Below are positions 1 to 7,821 of a stretch of DNA of 9,900 bases, in pieces. Numbering within the stretch: the first letter of the stretch is position 1; the number at the start of each line of letters is the position of its first letter. The notes beneath the pieces are model-generated. The model was not told the DNA's origin. It searched no databases and was given only the letters and a program-made list of their open reading frames with translations. Source of the stretch: Candidatus Zixiibacteriota bacterium (GTDB lineage: Bacteria; Zixibacteria; MSB-5A5; JAABVY01). The stretch spans positions 1 to 9,900 of the forward strand of contig WJIM01000240.1 in assembly GCA_014730285.1 (NCBI GenBank), given 5' to 3'. The position numbers were made by a program, and so were the translations under genes.

Positions 1-10
1 AATCTATCCC

Positions 11-38
11 TTGACAAATTGGACTAACATAGTATACT
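11..38 (+). promoter_or_regulatory. Sigma-70-like promoter of the ABC transporter pair, with palindrome over -10
   Basis: A perfect TTGACA -35 box at 11-16 is followed after 16 bases by TATACT at 33-38. An alternative -10, TACTAT at 35-40, would have an 18-base spacer. A start near base 45 would give a leader of about 35 bases before the TTG start at 79. The perfect 12-base palindrome ATAGTATACTAT at 29-40 covers the -10 region, a common place for a repressor operator. The boxes and palindrome are seen directly; regulation is inferred. Confidence 0.7.
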
Positions 39-78
39 ATTATCTTTCAAATTCGTTAAGCTCAACGAGGATAAAATC

Positions 79-999
79 TTGGCATCTTATGTTCAGGTAA
101 AAGACCTGAGAAAAAACTATAATTCCCTCAAAGCTGTTGACTGTGTCTCTTTTGGTATTGAGAAGGGGGAGGTCTTCGGTCTTCTGGGTCCTAACGGCGC
201 CGGTAAGACAACAACGGTCGAAATTATGGAAGGTCTCCGCAAGGCTTCCGGGGGCGAGGTCAGTATTAATGGCTACAATCCCCAGAAAAACGATTTTCGA
301 CTGAAGCAAATCCTTGGCGTGCAGCTACAGAAATCCGCTATGGAGGAGAAGATTAAGGCGCGGGAGGCGTTGCAATTATTCGGCTCATACTATAAAAAAT
401 CGATCCCGGTGGACGAACTCCTTGAACTTGTAGGTCTTTCCGAAAAGAAAAACACTTATTTCGAAAATCTCTCCGGAGGACAGCAGCAGAGATTATCCCT
501 GGCAATCGCTCTGGTCAACGATCCCGATATGGTCTTCCTGGATGAGCCCACTACCGGGCTTGATGCTCAGGCACGGCGCAGTATCTGGGACATTATAAAT
601 AAACTTCGAAGCGAGGAGAAGACCATACTCCTGACAACGCATTACATCGAAGAAGCCGAATATCTATGCGATCGCGTATCGATTATCGATCATGGCAAAA
701 TAATCGCCGAGGGAACGCCCAGGCAGCTGATCGACAACTCAGGCATCTCCCATCGGATTGATTTCAAGACCGAAAATCCTGTCAAAGATGATACTTTGTC
801 CCAGCTATCCGAAAAGCACGGCAAGGTTGATTTTGAACGCGATACATACAGCATGAAATCCGATCAGGCCGGAAAACCATTGATCGATCTTATAAAGCTG
901 CTCGAAAAAGAGGGCAATGAGCTGACAGACCTTCATCTCGAACGGCCAACGCTCGAGGATGTATTTATCAAGCTGACCGGAAGGAGAATCAGAGATTGA
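79..999 (+). CDS. ABC transporter ATP-binding protein (ABC-2/DrrA-like exporter ATPase)
   Basis: This is the cytoplasmic ATPase subunit (306 aa) that would power the membrane protein encoded next to it. The nucleotide-binding domain fills about residues 5-220. It has Walker A GPNGAGKTT (37-45), a Q-loop around Q82/Q84, the ABC signature LSGGQQQR (131-138), Walker B with catalytic Glu in VFLDEP (152-157), and the switch His188. The C-terminal extension ends with PTLEDVFIKLTG, the tail typical of DrrA/CcmA-type ATPases paired with ABC-2 permeases, so export is more likely than import. The start is TTG at 79, with GAGG at 67-70 upstream and no in-frame ATG nearby. The stop overlaps the permease start by 4 bases. 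The substrate cannot be read from the sequence; drugs, lipids or polysaccharides are all possible. All catalytic motifs are intact. Confidence 0.95.
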   Translation: MASYVQVKDLRKNYNSLKAVDCVSFGIEKGEVFGLLGPNGAGKTTTVEIMEGLRKASGGEVSINGYNPQKNDFRLKQILGVQLQKSAMEEKIKAREALQLFGSYYKKSIPVDELLELVGLSEKKNTYFENLSGGQQQRLSLAIALVNDPDMVFLDEPTTGLDAQARRSIWDIINKLRSEEKTILLTTHYIEEAEYLCDRVSIIDHGKIIAEGTPRQLIDNSGISHRIDFKTENPVKDDTLSQLSEKHGKVDFERDTYSMKSDQAGKPLIDLIKLLEKEGNELTDLHLERPTLEDVFIKLTGRRIRD

Positions 1000-1742
1000 G
1001 ACAGTTTTTCATGTTCACATGGGTAGCTACCAAGATTCTCTTTCGATCTCGTGAGGCTGTCTTCTGGAATTTCCTCTTCCCGGTGGCTCTATTTATTCTC
1101 TATGTCACCGTATTTTCCGGCGTCTATCCCAGCGATATTCCGAAAGCGCGCACTGTTGCCGATAATTTCTCCAAGATTCTGGCAATCACCATTATGTCCG
1201 GCGGGCTGTTTTCGCTGGCGATTTCTGTCTCGTTCCTGAAGGAGAAGGGGATTCTGAGAAGGTACAAGGTAACTCCGGTCAAACCAATCACGATAGTCTC
1301 CGGAATTGTTGTCCGCCAATACTTTTTCATGTTACTGGTGACAGCGGTGCTTTATCTTCTGGCGATTATTCCCTACAATGCAGATTTCGGCGGAGGCATT
1401 CTCGACCTATTTCTTATTGCAACACTGGGAATATTTGTATTCAGCAGCCTGGGATTTTGCATTGCTGGAATAATGAAGACCAATCAGGGGACAATAGGCG
1501 CGGCAAATCTGCTCTTCATGCCCATGCTGTTTCTAAGCGGCGCAGCAATACCCGCCTTTTTATTTCCTGAATGGCTGAAAGATATAGCCGGTATATTTCC
1601 CGCCACACATCTCTTGAATATCCTTCAACACACCCTTTTCGAGGGAGAACCATTGGGGCAGGACCTGACCAGCATCCTGATTCTTGGTGGATTCGGTGTT
1701 GTCTTTATGGTTGCGTCCGCATTTGTCTCACGCTGGAACTGA
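996..1742 (+). CDS. ABC-2 type transporter permease
   Basis: This 248-aa integral membrane protein is the likely partner of the preceding ATPase. About six hydrophobic segments can be seen, near residues 22-43, 61-81, 104-125, 135-158, 168-190 and 225-245. Between segments five and six lies the conserved ABC-2 stretch: FMPMLFLSGAAIPAFLFP (174-191), then an amphipathic piece ending in FPATHLL. A cytoplasmic loop with KEKGILRRYKVTP (82-94) is also typical of the family. The TTG start at 996 overlaps the ATPase stop (ATTGA) and has AAGGAG at 981-986 with a 9-base gap. An in-frame ATG at 1011 lies too far from that site to be preferred. At about 250 aa it is one half-transporter, so the working pump is probably a homodimer with two ATPases. 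The substrate is unknown. Confidence 0.92.
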   Translation: MRQFFMFTWVATKILFRSREAVFWNFLFPVALFILYVTVFSGVYPSDIPKARTVADNFSKILAITIMSGGLFSLAISVSFLKEKGILRRYKVTPVKPITIVSGIVVRQYFFMLLVTAVLYLLAIIPYNADFGGGILDLFLIATLGIFVFSSLGFCIAGIMKTNQGTIGAANLLFMPMLFLSGAAIPAFLFPEWLKDIAGIFPATHLLNILQHTLFEGEPLGQDLTSILILGGFGVVFMVASAFVSRWN

Positions 1743-2066
1743 TTATTCCGAAAGCTCGTCGATTTTAGCAGCCATTATAAAATCATTTTCCGACAAACCA
1801 TCTATTGCATGAGTCCAGATTTCGAATTCGGTCTTATTGTAGTGCACGCAGAAATCGGGGTGGTGTCCCTCGTCTTCGGCAAGATCAGCCACCTTGTTTA
1901 AAAAGGCCATATTCTCTTTGAAATTCTTGAATTCAATTTCTTTGTAAAGGTGTCCGTTCCAGATAACCCATCCGGATACCTGCTTTAGCATCTCATTGGT
2001 TTTATCTTCATCAAACGGTTCTACCCCGCCCTCGCAAGGCACACATTTTTTGTCTGTTAAAGCCAT
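1743..2066 (-). CDS. phhB: Pterin-4a-carbinolamine dehydratase
   Basis: A 107-aa cytoplasmic enzyme expected to dehydrate 4a-hydroxytetrahydrobiopterin to the quinonoid dihydropterin, recycling the cofactor of aromatic amino acid hydroxylases. The active-site pattern is complete: EGHHPD with His68 and His69, then THAIDGLSENDF with His86 and Asp95, matching the His-His/His/Asp set of the DCoH/PhhB family. The N-terminal CVPCEGG (residues 8-14) is common in bacterial members, and the length is normal. The ATG at 2066 has a strong AAAGGAGG at 2073-2080 with a 6-base gap. No hydroxylase gene lies in the window, so the partner may be elsewhere. Proteins of this family also occur in genomes where the substrate pathway is unclear (known of the family). 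Its stop abuts the stop of the convergent permease gene. It lies beyond the purA terminator and so probably has its own promoter, though I see no convincing one. Confidence 0.93.
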   Translation of the reverse strand: MALTDKKCVPCEGGVEPFDEDKTNEMLKQVSGWVIWNGHLYKEIEFKNFKENMAFLNKVADLAEDEGHHPDFCVHYNKTEFEIWTHAIDGLSENDFIMAAKIDELSE

Positions 2067-2156
2067 AATATTCCTCCTTTTAGCTCTACATTATTGAAAA
2101 ACATAAGGGACCTTGTAATGTTTCACTGAAATATGAAAGAAAGGGAGCCTTTTGCA

Positions 2157-2230
2157 GTCATTCTGGGGGAATGTAGTGACCGAAGAATCTCTCACGAATC
2201 AAACAGATTCTTCGCTTCGCTCAGAATGAC
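2157..2230. repeat. REP-like imperfect palindromic element
   Basis: The ends GTCATTCT (2157-2164) and AGAATGAC (2223-2230) are perfect inverted repeats. An inner pair, CGAAGAATCT (2181-2190) and AGATTCTTCG (2205-2214), adds a 10-bp stem around a 14-base loop. Between them the arms differ, with the left arm longer by about eight bases. I recall ATTCTGAGCGAAGCGAAGAATCT-like units as dispersed noncoding repeats in several bacterial lineages; that recall has not been checked here. The palindrome is seen; its dispersed nature is inferred from a single copy in this window. Confidence 0.65.
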
Positions 2231-2261
2231 GGTGATGAAGCAGACTTTTATTTATTTTAAT

Positions 2262-2290
2262 AAAAAAGCCCGGCTGCAAGCCGGGCTTTT
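2262..2290 (-). terminator. Rho-independent terminator of the tig-purA operon
   Basis: A perfect 11-bp stem, AAAAGCCCGGC (2264-2274) with GCCGGGCTTTT (2280-2290), encloses a 5-base loop. On the - strand it lies 17 bases past the purA stop and is followed by a T-rich run, the classic layout. The stem is A-flanked on both sides, so it could also stop + strand transcripts. Confidence 0.9.
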
Positions 2291-2307
2291 CGAAAATATA
2301 TTGGCAG

Positions 2308-3576
2308 CTACGGTATCACAATCGTATCCTCACGGCCTGCGCCGGTGGATATTATCGTCGCCTTACAGGCTACATAATCCTCGATAAACTGGATATACTC
2401 TTTGGTCTCCTGCGGAAGATCCTCATAGGCTGTCATGCCCTTGATCGGCTTTTTCCAGCCCTTGAGTGTTTTATAAATCGGTTTAACCGCATCTAAGTTC
2501 GATATCAGAAATTCGCCCCGATCTTCAGGAAGCTCATAGCGGGTACAGACCTTTATCTCATCCAGATCATCCAGAACATCGAGCTTGGTAATAGCCAGGT
2601 CGGTCATGCCGTTGATACGTACCGCATATTTCAGAAGCACCAGATCGAGCCATCCTGTGCGTCTCGGACGGCCGGTCGAGGCTCCGTATTCTTTACCAGC
2701 CTCACGTAATGCCTCGCCCTGGGAATTGTCCAGTTCGGTAGGAAAGGGACCATTGCCGACACGAGTCTGATAGGCCTTCACGATACCAACCGTCTTATGG
2801 ATATAACTGGGGGGCACGCCCAGACCGGTCAGTGCTCCGGCAATGGTCGTATTTGATGAGGTAACATACGGGAATGTTCCATAATCGATATCCAGCAAAG
2901 TCCCCTGAGCGCCCTCGAATAGAATGCGTTTATTGTCCCGGCTGGCCTTTTCCATAAAAATCGGCCCGTCCACGACCATGGGCTTGAGCTTTTCGGCAAA
3001 AACCATAAGCTGATCGTAGAGCTTATTCATATCCTTATAATCGCCTTCGCCGTATTCAGAAACAGTGGCAGCCTTCAGCCTGTAGTTCATCTCCAGGCGG
3101 GATTTCAGGACTTCCGGGAAGAAAAGGTCATATACACGTATACCAAAACGCGAGTATTTGTCGGTGTAGGTCGGCCCGATACCGCGCAGTGTGGTGCCAA
3201 CGCAGTTCTTGCCCATCATAGCTTCATTATGCTTCTCCATCCATTTATGATAGGGCATTACAAGGTGCGAAAGCCCGGAGATAAACATGCGTCCGTCAAC
3301 GCTGACATCTTTTTTCTTCAATCCCTCGATCTCATCGAAAAGCCGCCAGAGATCGGTAACCACGCCGTTTCCGATCAGACAGACCTTTTCCGGATGCAGA
3401 ATTCCCGACGGTATCAAATGCAGGATAAACTCCTCGCCGTTGATAATTACCGTATGCCCGGCGTTAGCGCCGCCCTGCGAGCGGGCTACTATATCCGCTT
3501 TCTCAGAAAGCAGATCTACAATTTTCCCCTTGCCTTCATCACCCCATTGGCTTCCAACCACTGCTGTGTGCTTCAT
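2308..3576 (-). CDS. purA: Adenylosuccinate synthetase
   Basis: This 422-aa cytoplasmic enzyme joins IMP and aspartate using GTP to form adenylosuccinate, the first committed step from IMP to AMP. The N-terminal loop QWGDEGKGK contains catalytic Asp13, and NAGHT contains catalytic His41, so both catalytic residues are present. Further family motifs are GTTLRGIGPTY (127-137), FEGAQG (220-225) in the IMP site, STGRPRR (300-306) in the aspartate-binding loop, and TKLDVLD (330-336) for guanine recognition. The length is normal for bacterial PurA. The ATG at 3576 lies 4 bases after the engB stop, which suggests translational coupling; a purine-rich AGGATAGGA precedes it. It is the last gene of the operon and is followed by a strong terminator. 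Nothing suggests damage. Confidence 0.98.
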   Translation of the reverse strand: MKHTAVVGSQWGDEGKGKIVDLLSEKADIVARSQGGANAGHTVIINGEEFILHLIPSGILHPEKVCLIGNGVVTDLWRLFDEIEGLKKKDVSVDGRMFISGLSHLVMPYHKWMEKHNEAMMGKNCVGTTLRGIGPTYTDKYSRFGIRVYDLFFPEVLKSRLEMNYRLKAATVSEYGEGDYKDMNKLYDQLMVFAEKLKPMVVDGPIFMEKASRDNKRILFEGAQGTLLDIDYGTFPYVTSSNTTIAGALTGLGVPPSYIHKTVGIVKAYQTRVGNGPFPTELDNSQGEALREAGKEYGASTGRPRRTGWLDLVLLKYAVRINGMTDLAITKLDVLDDLDEIKVCTRYELPEDRGEFLISNLDAVKPIYKTLKGWKKPIKGMTAYEDLPQETKEYIQFIEDYVACKATIISTGAGREDTIVIP

Positions 3577-3580
3577 GATC

Positions 3581-4180
3581 CTATCCTTTGCATTCCTTTA
3601 TTCTCCACTCTATCCACTGCAAAACCTGTTTTTTGCCGGTTCCTTTGACGGCCGAAAACGGCACCGGGTACAGGTCGGGTGGAAGACCAAATTTTTCTCG
3701 TGACTTTTTGACCGAATGCACGAGCTGATTATTCGATAGCTTGTCGGCCTTGGTCAGGACGATTATATAATAAATGCCGTAGTCCTCCAGCATCTCATGC
3801 ATCTGTAAATCGAGCTCGGTGGGATTATGACGGCAGTCCACGATCTGAACCACCCCGCAGAGCTTCTGCGAATGCGTGAAATAATCAGCCATCAGCCTGC
3901 CCCAGTCATCTCGCATCTTCTTCGACACTTTGGCATAGCCGTACCCCGGCAAATCAACGAAATAAAAGCTGTTTCCGATTATAAAATAATTGATCGAGCG
4001 CGTTTTGCCCGGAGTCTGTGAGGTCTTGGCCAGGTTTTTGCGATTCATCAGACGGTTCATCATCGACGACTTGCCAACATTCGAGCGTCCAGCAAATGCG
4101 ATTTCGGGTAAATTGCGTCCTTTGAATTGTCTGAGATCAAAAACGGAAGTAACGAATTCAGCGTTTTTTAGTTCGAGCAT
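3581..4180 (-). CDS. engB: Ribosome biogenesis GTP-binding protein EngB (YsxC/YihA)
   Basis: This cytoplasmic GTPase belongs to the TrmE-Era-EngA-EngB-Septin-like family and is needed for late assembly of the 50S subunit. From the chosen start it is 199 aa, the usual size. G1 is GRSNVGKSS (31-39), the conserved TPGKT around residues 57-61 covers G2, G3 is DLPGYG (76-81), G4 is TKAD (143-146) and G5 is SAVKG (176-180). I chose the ATG at 4180, giving MLELKNAEF, because it matches the family N-terminus. An in-frame ATG at 4225 would add 15 residues encoded inside lon and has no ribosome binding site. The 4180 start has only a weak AAGAAG upstream. It overlaps the end of lon by 23 bases, so translation probably depends on ribosomes finishing lon. 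The lon-engB order is also known in Bacillus. Confidence 0.95.
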   Translation of the reverse strand: MLELKNAEFVTSVFDLRQFKGRNLPEIAFAGRSNVGKSSMMNRLMNRKNLAKTSQTPGKTRSINYFIIGNSFYFVDLPGYGYAKVSKKMRDDWGRLMADYFTHSQKLCGVVQIVDCRHNPTELDLQMHEMLEDYGIYYIIVLTKADKLSNNQLVHSVKKSREKFGLPPDLYPVPFSAVKGTGKKQVLQWIEWRIKECKG

Positions 4181-6542
4181 TGCGCTTCTTTTTTGGAAAT
4201 ACCAATGATAAGACCTGGTCGGCATTTTTGACCAGTTTTATATTCAGCCCTTCGGTAATCTCTTCTGGAAGCTCCTCTATTTCTGCCTCATTCTTTTTGG
4301 GGCAGATTATAGTCTTGATTTTGGCACGTTTGGCGGCGATAAATTTCTCGTTCAAACCGCCTACCGGAAGCACCTGTCCGGTCAGGGTCAGTTCACCGGT
4401 AAGCGCGAGAACTGAAGATATCGGTATATCGGTCACTGCCGAGAGCATCGCGGCCAGAAGTGTGATACCGGCTGAGGGACCGTCCTTGGGCACCGCGCCT
4501 TCCGGGATATGCACATGGATTTCCTGCTTTTCGTAAAATTCCTTACTCAAATTCAGCTTATCGTAATTACTGCGGATAAACGATAATGCCGCCGCGGCCG
4601 ACTCTTTCATAACATCGCCCAGCTTGCCGGTAAGATTCAGCTTGCTTTTACCCGGCATAAGCGAGACTTCCACCGGAAGTATCTCTCCGCCGGTTTCTGT
4701 CCATGCCAGCCCATACGCCCGTCCCACAATATCACTCTTCAACCGCTCCATCTGGAGGAATTTTGGCGCACCCAAAATCTGCCGTACTTTAGCTTTGGTC
4801 ATCTTGAATGTGCGCTTGCGGGGATGTGTCAGCACATCCTCGGCGATCCTCCTGAAAATAGCTGCAATCTTTCGTTCCAGTTCACGTACACCCGCCTCGC
4901 GAGTGTAATCCCGGATGATTTGCAGTAAAACCTGCTGATCCAAACTGATTTTGTATTTGGATAGCCCCATCTCCTTTTTCAGGCGGGGGATAAGATAGTC
5001 TTTGGCGATATTCACTTTCTCGAAATCCAGATAACCGGGAAGACGGATTACCTCCATCCGGTCGATAAGAGCCGGAGGTATGCCCTGAAGGGTATTTGCT
5101 GTGGTTAGAAACAGTACTTGCGAAAGATCGTAATCGACCTCGAGGAAATTATCCGAGAAGCTCTTGTTTTGCTCAGGGTCCAAAGCCTCCAGAAGCGCCG
5201 CAGCTGGATCGCCCTTGTAATCTGCGCCGACTTTATCGATCTCGTCCAGCATGAAGACCGGGTTTGAGGAGCCCGCTCGCTTGATCGACTGAATCAGCCG
5301 TCCCGGAAGAGAGCCGATATAGGTCCGTCTATGCCCGCGTATCTCCGCCTCGTCTTTCATGCCGCCTAAGGACATCCGTACGAATTTGCGGTTCAACGCT
5401 CTTGCGACCGATTTCCCGATCGAGGTCTTGCCCACGCCGGGAGGACCCACAAGGCAGAGAATCGGCCCGCGCACCTTGCCCGCCAGACGGATTACCGCCA
5501 GATGTTCCAATATGCGCTTCTTGGGTTTTTTCAGACCGTAATGGTCCTCATCAAGAATACCGCGGACCTCTTCGAAATCGTCATTATCTCTCGTATAGTG
5601 ATGCCAGGGCAGTCCCAGCAGCCAGTCCAGGTATCCGCGTACTACCGCTGCCTCGGCTGAGAACGGATGCATCTTCTGCAAACGCTCTATTTCCTCACGC
5701 CCCTTCTTCTTAATTTCCTTTGGAGCTTTCAGCTTCCGGAGCTTATTTTCATATTTGTGTATATCAGCGCCGCCCTCCTCATACTGCCCGAGCTCCTCTT
5801 TGATCGCCTTGAGCTGATGCTGGAGGTAGTATTCACGCTGACTTTTTAAAAGGGATTCCTTGACACTTGTATCGATAGAATCCTGTATTTTCAAAATTTC
5901 GATTTCATTCTTTAAAATGCCGTCCAGCATCTTGAGCTGCTTATATATACTTGAGGCTTCCAGAATTGTTTGCCGCACTTTTAGCTTGACCTCGAGATGC
6001 GCAGCAACAGTATCGGCGAGCTTCTGATTTTCGTCGATCTGACCCAGATACATCAAAACCTCATCCGGTATCCGATGCGAAAGGCGTACATATTCCTCGA
6101 AATAACGTGAAACTTGGCGTGATAATGCCTCGATATCGTTTCGTTTGGCGCCCAGGGATATTTCGGGGAAATCAAGTTCGGCCGTATAGCAGTTTTCGTC
6201 CAGATACATATCGACCAGGCTCCCTCTCACGATTCCCTCTACCAAAACCTTTATCATCTGGCTGGGAAGCTTCATTACCTGGAGGACTCTGGCGACCATG
6301 CCGACCGGGTAAAGATCATCCTGATCCGGCTCTTCGACCTCGGCTTTGCGCTGGGTGCAAAGAAAGATAAGCTTTTCGCCCACCATAGCTTCCTGAAGGG
6401 CGTCTATGGAGAATTGACGTCCCAGAAGCAGAGGTACGACCATGTTGGGGAAAATTACCATGTCACGCAGAGGCAGAAGCGGGAGAGAATTGGGAATCTC
6501 GATCTTTTCACCGTTATAGTCTACATCAATACTATTAAGCAC
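4158..6542 (-). CDS. lon: ATP-dependent Lon protease (LonA type)
   Basis: A 794-aa soluble AAA+ serine protease that forms hexamers and degrades misfolded and selected regulatory proteins. The N-terminal substrate-binding domain (about 18-210) begins with LPLLPLRDMVIFPNMVVPL. A coiled-coil linker follows (about 215-310), including SQREYYLQHQLKAIKEELG. The AAA+ module has Walker A GPPGVGKT (366-373), Walker B VFMLDEID (429-436) and an arginine-rich GHRRTYIG loop (403-410). The protease domain has the Ser-Lys dyad: Ser690 in PKDGPSAG and Lys733 in GGLNEKFIAAKRA, 43 residues apart as in E. coli Lon. It lacks the membrane segments of LonB. The start is GTG at 6542, with AAAGAGAG upstream and no early in-frame ATG. 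It overlaps the clpX stop by 8 bases. The C-terminus is a short basic tail, KKKRNARTKKR, partly encoded over the engB start. Confidence 0.98.
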   Translation of the reverse strand: MLNSIDVDYNGEKIEIPNSLPLLPLRDMVIFPNMVVPLLLGRQFSIDALQEAMVGEKLIFLCTQRKAEVEEPDQDDLYPVGMVARVLQVMKLPSQMIKVLVEGIVRGSLVDMYLDENCYTAELDFPEISLGAKRNDIEALSRQVSRYFEEYVRLSHRIPDEVLMYLGQIDENQKLADTVAAHLEVKLKVRQTILEASSIYKQLKMLDGILKNEIEILKIQDSIDTSVKESLLKSQREYYLQHQLKAIKEELGQYEEGGADIHKYENKLRKLKAPKEIKKKGREEIERLQKMHPFSAEAAVVRGYLDWLLGLPWHHYTRDNDDFEEVRGILDEDHYGLKKPKKRILEHLAVIRLAGKVRGPILCLVGPPGVGKTSIGKSVARALNRKFVRMSLGGMKDEAEIRGHRRTYIGSLPGRLIQSIKRAGSSNPVFMLDEIDKVGADYKGDPAAALLEALDPEQNKSFSDNFLEVDYDLSQVLFLTTANTLQGIPPALIDRMEVIRLPGYLDFEKVNIAKDYLIPRLKKEMGLSKYKISLDQQVLLQIIRDYTREAGVRELERKIAAIFRRIAEDVLTHPRKRTFKMTKAKVRQILGAPKFLQMERLKSDIVGRAYGLAWTETGGEILPVEVSLMPGKSKLNLTGKLGDVMKESAAAALSFIRSNYDKLNLSKEFYEKQEIHVHIPEGAVPKDGPSAGITLLAAMLSAVTDIPISSVLALTGELTLTGQVLPVGGLNEKFIAAKRAKIKTIICPKKNEAEIEELPEEITEGLNIKLVKNADQVLSLVFPKKKRNARTKKR

Positions 6543-7773
6543 TGCGTCTCTCTTTATGGATTAGCTTCGGTTCCGATCCTTTTCGTATCACATCCTCGGT
6601 GATTACGCATTTTACGATGTCTTCCCTGGAGGGCAGATCATACATGACCTCCAGCATCGCTTCTTCCATGATACCTCGTAATGCCCGCGCCCCTGTCTTT
6701 CTGAGCTGGGCCTTTTCAACGATGGCGTCAAGCGCATCGTCCTCGATTTCCAATTCGATATTATCCATCTTGAACAGCTTCTTGTACTGCTTGACCAGGG
6801 CATTGGTCGGCTCGGTCAGAATCCGTCTCAGGGCAGTGGTGGTGAGCTCATGCATACTGCTGATAACCGGCATCCGTCCCACCAGCTCCGGAATCAGCCC
6901 GTAATTGAGAAGGTCCTCCGGCTGGCAAAGATCCAGAATCTCGCCGGTTTTGCGGCTGTCGATACTTTTCTTTTCGGCCTGGAAACCGAGCGCTTTTTTG
7001 CCCACACGTCGCATTATGACATTTTCCAATCCGTCAAATGCTCCGCCGCAGATGAACAGTATATTTCTGGTATTGATTTTGATGAATTGCTGTTCGGGAT
7101 GTTTACGTCCGCCCTTGGGCGGAATGTTGGCCTCGGTACCCTCGAGCATCTTCAAGAGCGCCTGCTGTACGCCTTCACCGGAGACATCACGGGTGATCGA
7201 GGGATTGGCGTCTCGGCGGGAAATCTTGTCGATTTCGTCTATATAGACAATACCGTACTCGGCCAGCTTGACATCATAATCGGCCGCCTGAACCAAGCGT
7301 ACAAGTATATTTTCCACATCTTCGCCCACATAACCGGCCTCTGTCAGGACAGTGGCATCGGCAATACAAAACGGCACCGAAAGCATGCGCGCAAGGGTTT
7401 GCGCGGCCAGAGTTTTGCCGGTACCGGTAGAGCCCAGAATAAGAATATTCGACTTATCCATCTCCACATCATCTTTTTCCTTCGGAGCCATGACCCTCTT
7501 GTAATGATTATAGACAGCAACCGAGATTGTCTTCTTGGCTTTTTCCTGCTCGATTATGTATTTATCCAGAAACGTCTTTATATCGACCGGCTTCAATAAC
7601 TTGAAATCACGCGATATCTTTACCCGGCGTTCCTCTTCCTGCAGGATACGATTACAGAGGGTAATACATTCATTGCAGATAAGAGCGTTATCCCCGGAAA
7701 ACAGCCTTGCCACAGGCGGGCTGGTGCGGCCGCAAAATGAACATTTTTTATCAACGAGAGGTGGATTAGCCAT
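6535..7773 (-). CDS. clpX: ATP-dependent Clp protease ATP-binding subunit ClpX
   Basis: A 412-aa AAA+ unfoldase that recognises, unfolds and threads substrates into ClpP. The N-terminal zinc-binding domain is intact (C11, C14, C33, C36). The AAA+ core has Walker A GSTGTGKT (114-121), pore-1 loop GYVG (147-150), Walker B IVYIDEID (175-182), the RKH pore loop (223-225) and the sensor-2 region GARALR (361-366). The ClpP-docking loop appears as ALGF (261-264), with LGF in place of the more common IGF. The ATG at 7773 is preceded by GGAG at 7782-7785 with an 8-base gap. That site lies directly after the U-tract of a terminator-like hairpin, so clpX expression may be set separately from clpP. It shares 8 bases with lon. 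The length is slightly below E. coli ClpX, which is normal. Confidence 0.98.
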   Translation of the reverse strand: MANPPLVDKKCSFCGRTSPPVARLFSGDNALICNECITLCNRILQEEERRVKISRDFKLLKPVDIKTFLDKYIIEQEKAKKTISVAVYNHYKRVMAPKEKDDVEMDKSNILILGSTGTGKTLAAQTLARMLSVPFCIADATVLTEAGYVGEDVENILVRLVQAADYDVKLAEYGIVYIDEIDKISRRDANPSITRDVSGEGVQQALLKMLEGTEANIPPKGGRKHPEQQFIKINTRNILFICGGAFDGLENVIMRRVGKKALGFQAEKKSIDSRKTGEILDLCQPEDLLNYGLIPELVGRMPVISSMHELTTTALRRILTEPTNALVKQYKKLFKMDNIELEIEDDALDAIVEKAQLRKTGARALRGIMEEAMLEVMYDLPSREDIVKCVITEDVIRKGSEPKLIHKERRSA

Positions 7774-7781
7774 AAAATCAT

Positions 7782-7816
7782 CTCCAAAAAAATTGGGCTC
7801 ATCCGAAGCCCAATTT
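7782..7816 (-). terminator. Terminator-like hairpin between clpP and clpX
   Basis: On the - strand, AAATTGGGCT (7816-7807) pairs perfectly over 10 bp with AGCCCAATTT (7799-7790) around a 7-base loop. An unbroken run of seven T (7792-7786) forms the end of the stem and continues past it. The next bases are the GGAGA Shine-Dalgarno sequence of clpX. The shape is that of an intrinsic terminator for clpP transcripts, or an attenuator for clpX. Because the site sits inside a co-directional cluster, partial read-through is the likely outcome (inference). Confidence 0.8.
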
Positions 7817-7821
7817 GCGAA

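Larger units (their letters stand above)
2067..2307. other. Intergenic region between purA and the dehydratase gene
   Basis: This 241-base stretch holds no credible gene. From the purA side it contains the purA terminator (2264-2290), an A/T-rich spacer, and the REP-like imperfect palindrome (2157-2230). It ends with about 90 bases leading to the dehydratase ribosome binding site. A - strand promoter for the dehydratase gene would be expected in the last part, but no good -35/-10 pair stands out. A short + strand open frame here runs through the repeat into antisense purA and is not considered real. Confidence 0.7.

Noticed and set aside
40..309. A - strand open frame at the left edge
   Set aside because: It is antisense to the ABC ATPase gene and its promoter and shows no recognisable feature.
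2157..2230. The palindrome as an intrinsic terminator or a CRISPR-like unit
   Set aside because: There is no U-tract beside either stem and no regular repeat-spacer series; a REP-like element fits better.
2133..2387. A small + strand open frame between the dehydratase gene and purA
   Set aside because: It runs through the palindromic repeat and the terminator and into antisense purA, so it is not a plausible gene.
3229..3703. Two overlapping + strand open frames of about 138 codons each
   Set aside because: They lie opposite the 5' part of purA and the end of engB, lack recognisable domains, and are shadows of those genes.
4181..4225. A longer EngB N-terminus starting at 4225
   Set aside because: The extra 15 residues are not typical of the family, the start has no ribosome binding site, and the stretch codes for lon in another frame.
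6850..7599. A 249-codon open frame on the + strand
   Set aside because: It is entirely antisense to clpX, which is an unmistakable intact gene, and its translation shows no family motif.
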